A DNA stretch of 45,024 bases, from the NCBI GenBank assembly GCA_024400995.1, contig JAKSLU010000006.1:1-45024 (forward strand), read 5' to 3'. This document shows positions 42,402 to 45,024 of this stretch, piece after piece (positions within the stretch are counted from its first letter, which is position 1; every line of letters begins with the position of its first letter). The notes beneath the pieces were generated by a model. The model did not search any database. It was not told where the DNA came from and worked only from the letters and a program-made list of their open reading frames with translations. A program made the position numbers and the translations under genes. Source of the stretch: Bacteroidaceae bacterium (GTDB lineage Bacteria > Bacteroidota > Bacteroidia > Bacteroidales > Bacteroidaceae).

Positions 42402-44084
42402 ATGAACAGAATACTTTTGGCAGTAATATGCCTCACAATATGGTCTAGCCATGCTATGGCCGACATAGCCCCAGAGCAAAGGATGGACAGCCTGACCAAG
42501 GCATTCCTGGCGGAGTGCGGCGGACAGATGCCTCGTGGCATTGAGATCAATGCAGACAGCACCCGACTGCAAATCAACCTCGCTGAGTTTATAGCCCATC
42601 CTGCGGCCAAGCGATACTTTGAGCAGATGGGCAAGATCGTCATGACCCAGAGGGCGATGCACTCACAGATGAAGATTGAGATCAAGGACATACTGCTAGA
42701 GAAGCTGGCTCTCACTAGCAATGACGCACAGAGTCTGAGACGCAAGGCGGTGTCCATTCCGCAGATCACATCGACTACCCGCATTCCCTATACCTACATG
42801 AGCGTTGACGCGCGCAACAACCCCGTGCGCCTCTCCTCTGTGATGTATCGCCCCAGTCCGTTCCAGACCACCTATGTGTCGGAGATGGGTGCAAACAACT
42901 TTCTCATACTACCAGGCTTGGCAGCACTACTCATTGATGGCGTCAAGGGCCTGTGGAATGCAGCCTTTGGCTACACGATTGACTATGGTGTGCTGTCGTG
43001 CCACCCCACTGTGACATCAACAGCAGAGGCTCCCTCTGGCTCTATGCCCACGGACGAGGACGTCAAGATGTTCTGCTCCGACTACGCCCTAGTGGTGTGT
43101 CCCGACTACTGCGGTTACGGCCTGTCCTCCTATCGTCAGCACCCCTATCTGGTACAGGGCGTGACGGCGCGCAATGTGGTAGATGGCTATCTTGCCGCTC
43201 TCGACATTGCCAAGGACGTCAAGATTTCGGGCTCGGACAACTGGTCGCTGGCCGAGGGATTTTATACCAACATCATGGGCTACTCACAAGGCGGCAGCGT
43301 CGCACTGGCCACACTGCGCTATATGGAGAGTGGACAGGTGTCGGCAGAGGACCTCAAGCGCATCAACCTGCGCCACACCTACTGCGGCGATGGCCCCTAC
43401 TCTCCCCTGGCCACCGTCAATCAGTATGTGGAGTGGGCCAACTCCAGCAATCCCAGGTATAGCAACCTTGCCTACCCATGCGTGATTCCTCTCATCATCC
43501 AGGCAGCCAAGGATGCCTATGACAACGACTGCATGCGCTCCGTGCGGCTGGAGGACTACTTCACGCCTGAGTTTCTGGCCACTGGCATACTGGACGCCCT
43601 GGATAGCAAGTCCATCACCACGACCATGCTTAATGCCAAAAGCGCTGAAGCCCATACTACCACTCTCGACCGGATAATGAGCGACAAAATCATCCAGCGA
43701 AATGCCGAGACGGGACTCATCGAGATCAACGCCCAGAGCAACGAGTACAAGTGTCTGGCGCGCGCGCTCGGCTACAATGATCTCTCCCAGGGCTGGACTC
43801 CACAGCACCCAGTGCTCTTCATGCACTATGACGATGACCTCGTCGTGCCCTACTGCAACCTGCTGGCCATGAAGGAGGCCATGGCGGGGGCGACTACACC
43901 CACAGCATTCATCACCCCCCACGAGGCTCTGGACCTGATGAAGCAGGACGAGGGCGGACTGTGGCAGTATGCCGAGACTCTGGTCAAGAAAACGCTGGAG
44001 AACCCCGACCACGTCTCAGTGGGCACCTTCTTCTACATGGCTGCAGCATCGGGCGTACTGGACAAGCTGCTCTCTGGCAAATAG
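42402..44084 (+). CDS. secreted alpha/beta hydrolase (lipase/esterase-like)
   Basis: The 560-residue protein has a signal peptide (MNRILLAVICLTIWSSHAMA). Its alpha/beta-hydrolase core shows VVCPDYCGYGLSS, a nucleophile elbow GYSQGG with Ser295, a probable catalytic Asp in LFMHYDDDLVVPY, and a late His in ITPHEAL. The layout resembles secretory lipases, but the substrate cannot be read from sequence. It starts nine bases after the BspA-like gene and is probably co-expressed with it. It has no visible C-terminal sorting module. Confidence 0.82.
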   Translation: MNRILLAVICLTIWSSHAMADIAPEQRMDSLTKAFLAECGGQMPRGIEINADSTRLQINLAEFIAHPAAKRYFEQMGKIVMTQRAMHSQMKIEIKDILLEKLALTSNDAQSLRRKAVSIPQITSTTRIPYTYMSVDARNNPVRLSSVMYRPSPFQTTYVSEMGANNFLILPGLAALLIDGVKGLWNAAFGYTIDYGVLSCHPTVTSTAEAPSGSMPTDEDVKMFCSDYALVVCPDYCGYGLSSYRQHPYLVQGVTARNVVDGYLAALDIAKDVKISGSDNWSLAEGFYTNIMGYSQGGSVALATLRYMESGQVSAEDLKRINLRHTYCGDGPYSPLATVNQYVEWANSSNPRYSNLAYPCVIPLIIQAAKDAYDNDCMRSVRLEDYFTPEFLATGILDALDSKSITTTMLNAKSAEAHTTTLDRIMSDKIIQRNAETGLIEINAQSNEYKCLARALGYNDLSQGWTPQHPVLFMHYDDDLVVPYCNLLAMKEAMAGATTPTAFITPHEALDLMKQDEGGLWQYAETLVKKTLENPDHVSVGTFFYMAAASGVLDKLLSGK

Positions 44085-44095
44085 TGGCCCTATAG

Positions 44096-44163
44096 ACCAC
44101 GGCACACTAGTCTATACACGAGATTTTCCTTGTCTATACACTAATTATTCTTAGACTATACAC
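44096..44163 (+). repeat. 22-bp-period repeat, copy 3 (degenerate)
   Basis: Unit 44096-44117 matches a unit of copy 1 at 18 of 22 positions. The next two 22-bp steps (44118-44139, 44140-44161) keep only the AC start and the TCTATAC or ACTATAC end. CTATACAC therefore recurs at 44112, 44134 and 44156, exactly 22 bp apart. It lies 3' of the hydrolase gene. Confidence 0.7.
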
Positions 44164-44195
44164 AAGTTTTCCCTATCCAATATGCCACGAAATAC

Positions 44196-44235
44196 ACATA
44201 GGCCGAGAAGCACACGGAGTGCCCTCGGCCTATGT
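44196..44235. terminator. bidirectional terminator between convergent genes
   Basis: ACATAGGCCGAG (44196-44207) is the perfect reverse complement of 44224-44235, a 12-bp stem with a 16-nt loop. It lies between the hydrolase gene and the convergent BspA-like gene. Flanking T tracts are weak. Confidence 0.7.
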
Positions 44236-44257
44236 TCGTTATAAGGTAAAAGTAGTA

Positions 44258-45024
44258 CTAGCGCAGTACCTTCTTGCCGCCCACAATGTAGAGACCATGT
44301 ACGCGGTCGGAACTGATAGAGCGTCCCTGCAGGTCGTAGAGGGCAGGCTGCTGAGTGGCGCCCGTAAGGCCAGTCATGCCAGTAGCCGTATCCTCCTCGT
44401 CGTGTTCAACGATGTTTTTAAAGTCCTTCCAGACCTCTGCTTCGGAGTATGCAGCCCGGCTATTCTTGGGCACATACAACGTCGCCTGGCTATAGACCAC
44501 AGACTCGAAGTCAAAAGCTTTTTCGTGACAAGCAGGAGGAGTCGCGCTATGGAAGATAATCTCTTCGAGATTCGAGCAGTCACTAAAGACCCCTTCCGAT
44601 ATGGTCTCTATGCTACGTCCGAGATCAACTGTTTTTAGTTTCTGGCAGCTCCTAAACGCGTAGGCATATATCCGCTCTACACCATCAGCAATATTTACAG
44701 ACTCAAGATTGACGCACCAATCGAAAGCATAATAATTTATTAAGGACACACTGCCAGGAATGTTGAGGGTGGTGAAGTCGCATCCACTGAAGGCAGCAAA
44801 ACCTATTCCCGTCATGGTTTCAGGAATATCGATATTCGTCAGCTCTGGGTTACCGCTAAAGGCATAATCCCCAATGTATGTCACACCATAAGGAATATTG
44901 ATTGAGGTCAGACCCATCTCTTTAAAGGCACTTGCTCCTATGCTTGTCACACTATTAGGAATAATCGTAGTCTTGCATCCAATGACAAGCGCGTTGCTTG
45001 ATGTATGAATAATCGCATTGCAAT
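44258..45024 (-). CDS. BspA-like LRR protein, 5' end beyond the window
   Basis: About 254 C-terminal residues are visible and the frame is open to the window edge. The visible part begins with the classical BspA segment NAIIHTSSNALVIGCKT, TIIPNSVTSIGASAF. About five LRR_5 repeats follow (SINIPYGVTYIGDYAFSGN and similar). It then has a TPPACHEKAF and YSQATLYVPKNSRAAY module, and it ends with YDLQGRS...VHGLYIVGGKKVLR, a short sorting-like module. It is a surface or secreted protein, convergent with the hydrolase gene. The GTG at 44950 is not the true start because the repeat continues upstream. Confidence 0.9.
   Translation of the reverse strand, partial: CNAIIHTSSNALVIGCKTTIIPNSVTSIGASAFKEMGLTSINIPYGVTYIGDYAFSGNPELTNIDIPETMTGIGFAAFSGCDFTTLNIPGSVSLINYYAFDWCVNLESVNIADGVERIYAYAFRSCQKLKTVDLGRSIETISEGVFSDCSNLEEIIFHSATPPACHEKAFDFESVVYSQATLYVPKNSRAAYSEAEVWKDFKNIVEHDEEDTATGMTGLTGATQQPALYDLQGRSISSDRVHGLYIVGGKKVLR

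Noticed and set aside
44258-44950. BspA-like gene starting at the GTG at 44950
   Set aside because: The leucine-rich repeat continues in frame to the window edge, so the gene is truncated here.

Overview
The window looks like a chromosomal segment of a Bacteroidota bacterium, most likely order Bacteroidales and close to Prevotellaceae. The evidence is a PorW/SprE-type lipoprotein, BspA-type leucine-rich-repeat proteins with C-termini resembling type IX sorting modules, a secreted Cthe_2159-like beta-helix protein, a DUF2795 protein, the dxs-trkA-trkH gene order, and repeated promoter -7 boxes of the Bacteroidota form TAnnTTTG. Coding regions are fairly G+C-rich. Intergenic regions are A+T-rich or full of palindromes. 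I saw no tRNA, rRNA, CRISPR array, transposase or prophage gene. || Layout, left to right. 1-562: palindrome cluster and leader. 566-3679: PorW-like TPR lipoprotein. 3680-4157: composite repeat element, terminators and dxs promoter. 4158-9987: tightly packed dxs-trkA-trkH-mnmA operon (isoprenoid precursor, K+ uptake, tRNA thiolation). 9988-10417: candidate small RNA with its own promoter and terminator, then the rimP promoter. 10418-15670: rimP-nusA-infB-luxS. 15759-17822: priA on the minus strand, divergent from frr-rsgA-dacB (17962-20864). 20865-22446: gene-poor island of repeats around one A+T-rich membrane-protein gene. 22447-24478: flotillin and NfeD-like pair on the minus strand. 24669-27308: large secreted beta-helix protein. 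27446-28637: DUF2795 protein and a GNAT/FemAB-like acyltransferase. 28768-30448: M18 aminopeptidase and rpsO on the minus strand. 30612-44084: yfhO, mutS, rnr, folK, a 1291-residue BspA-like protein and a secreted alpha/beta hydrolase, all on the plus strand with small gaps or overlaps. 44258-45024: 3' part of a second BspA-like gene on the minus strand, cut by the window edge. || Most genes are housekeeping: translation initiation, elongation and recycling (rimP, nusA, infB, frr, rsgA, rpsO), DNA repair and restart (mutS, priA), RNA decay (rnr), folate (folK), cell wall (dacB). A second theme is the cell surface: a PorW-like T9SS accessory lipoprotein and several exported proteins, two of which end in short YDLxGR...GLYI modules. 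|| The least expected content is between and inside genes. (1) A dispersed 22-bp tandem repeat (starts ACTACG, ends CTATAC) occurs at three gene 3' ends. At two of them it sits in a composite block with a GTGCAC dyad and AGTGTAYA boxes in the same order. (2) Arrays with exact 7-bp period but different words lie at five gene boundaries, and one lies in frame inside rnr. (3) An 8-bp-period word upstream of luxS also encodes the basic tail of RNase R. (4) A candidate small RNA lies upstream of rimP. All calls come from reading the sequence and family knowledge; no database search was run.
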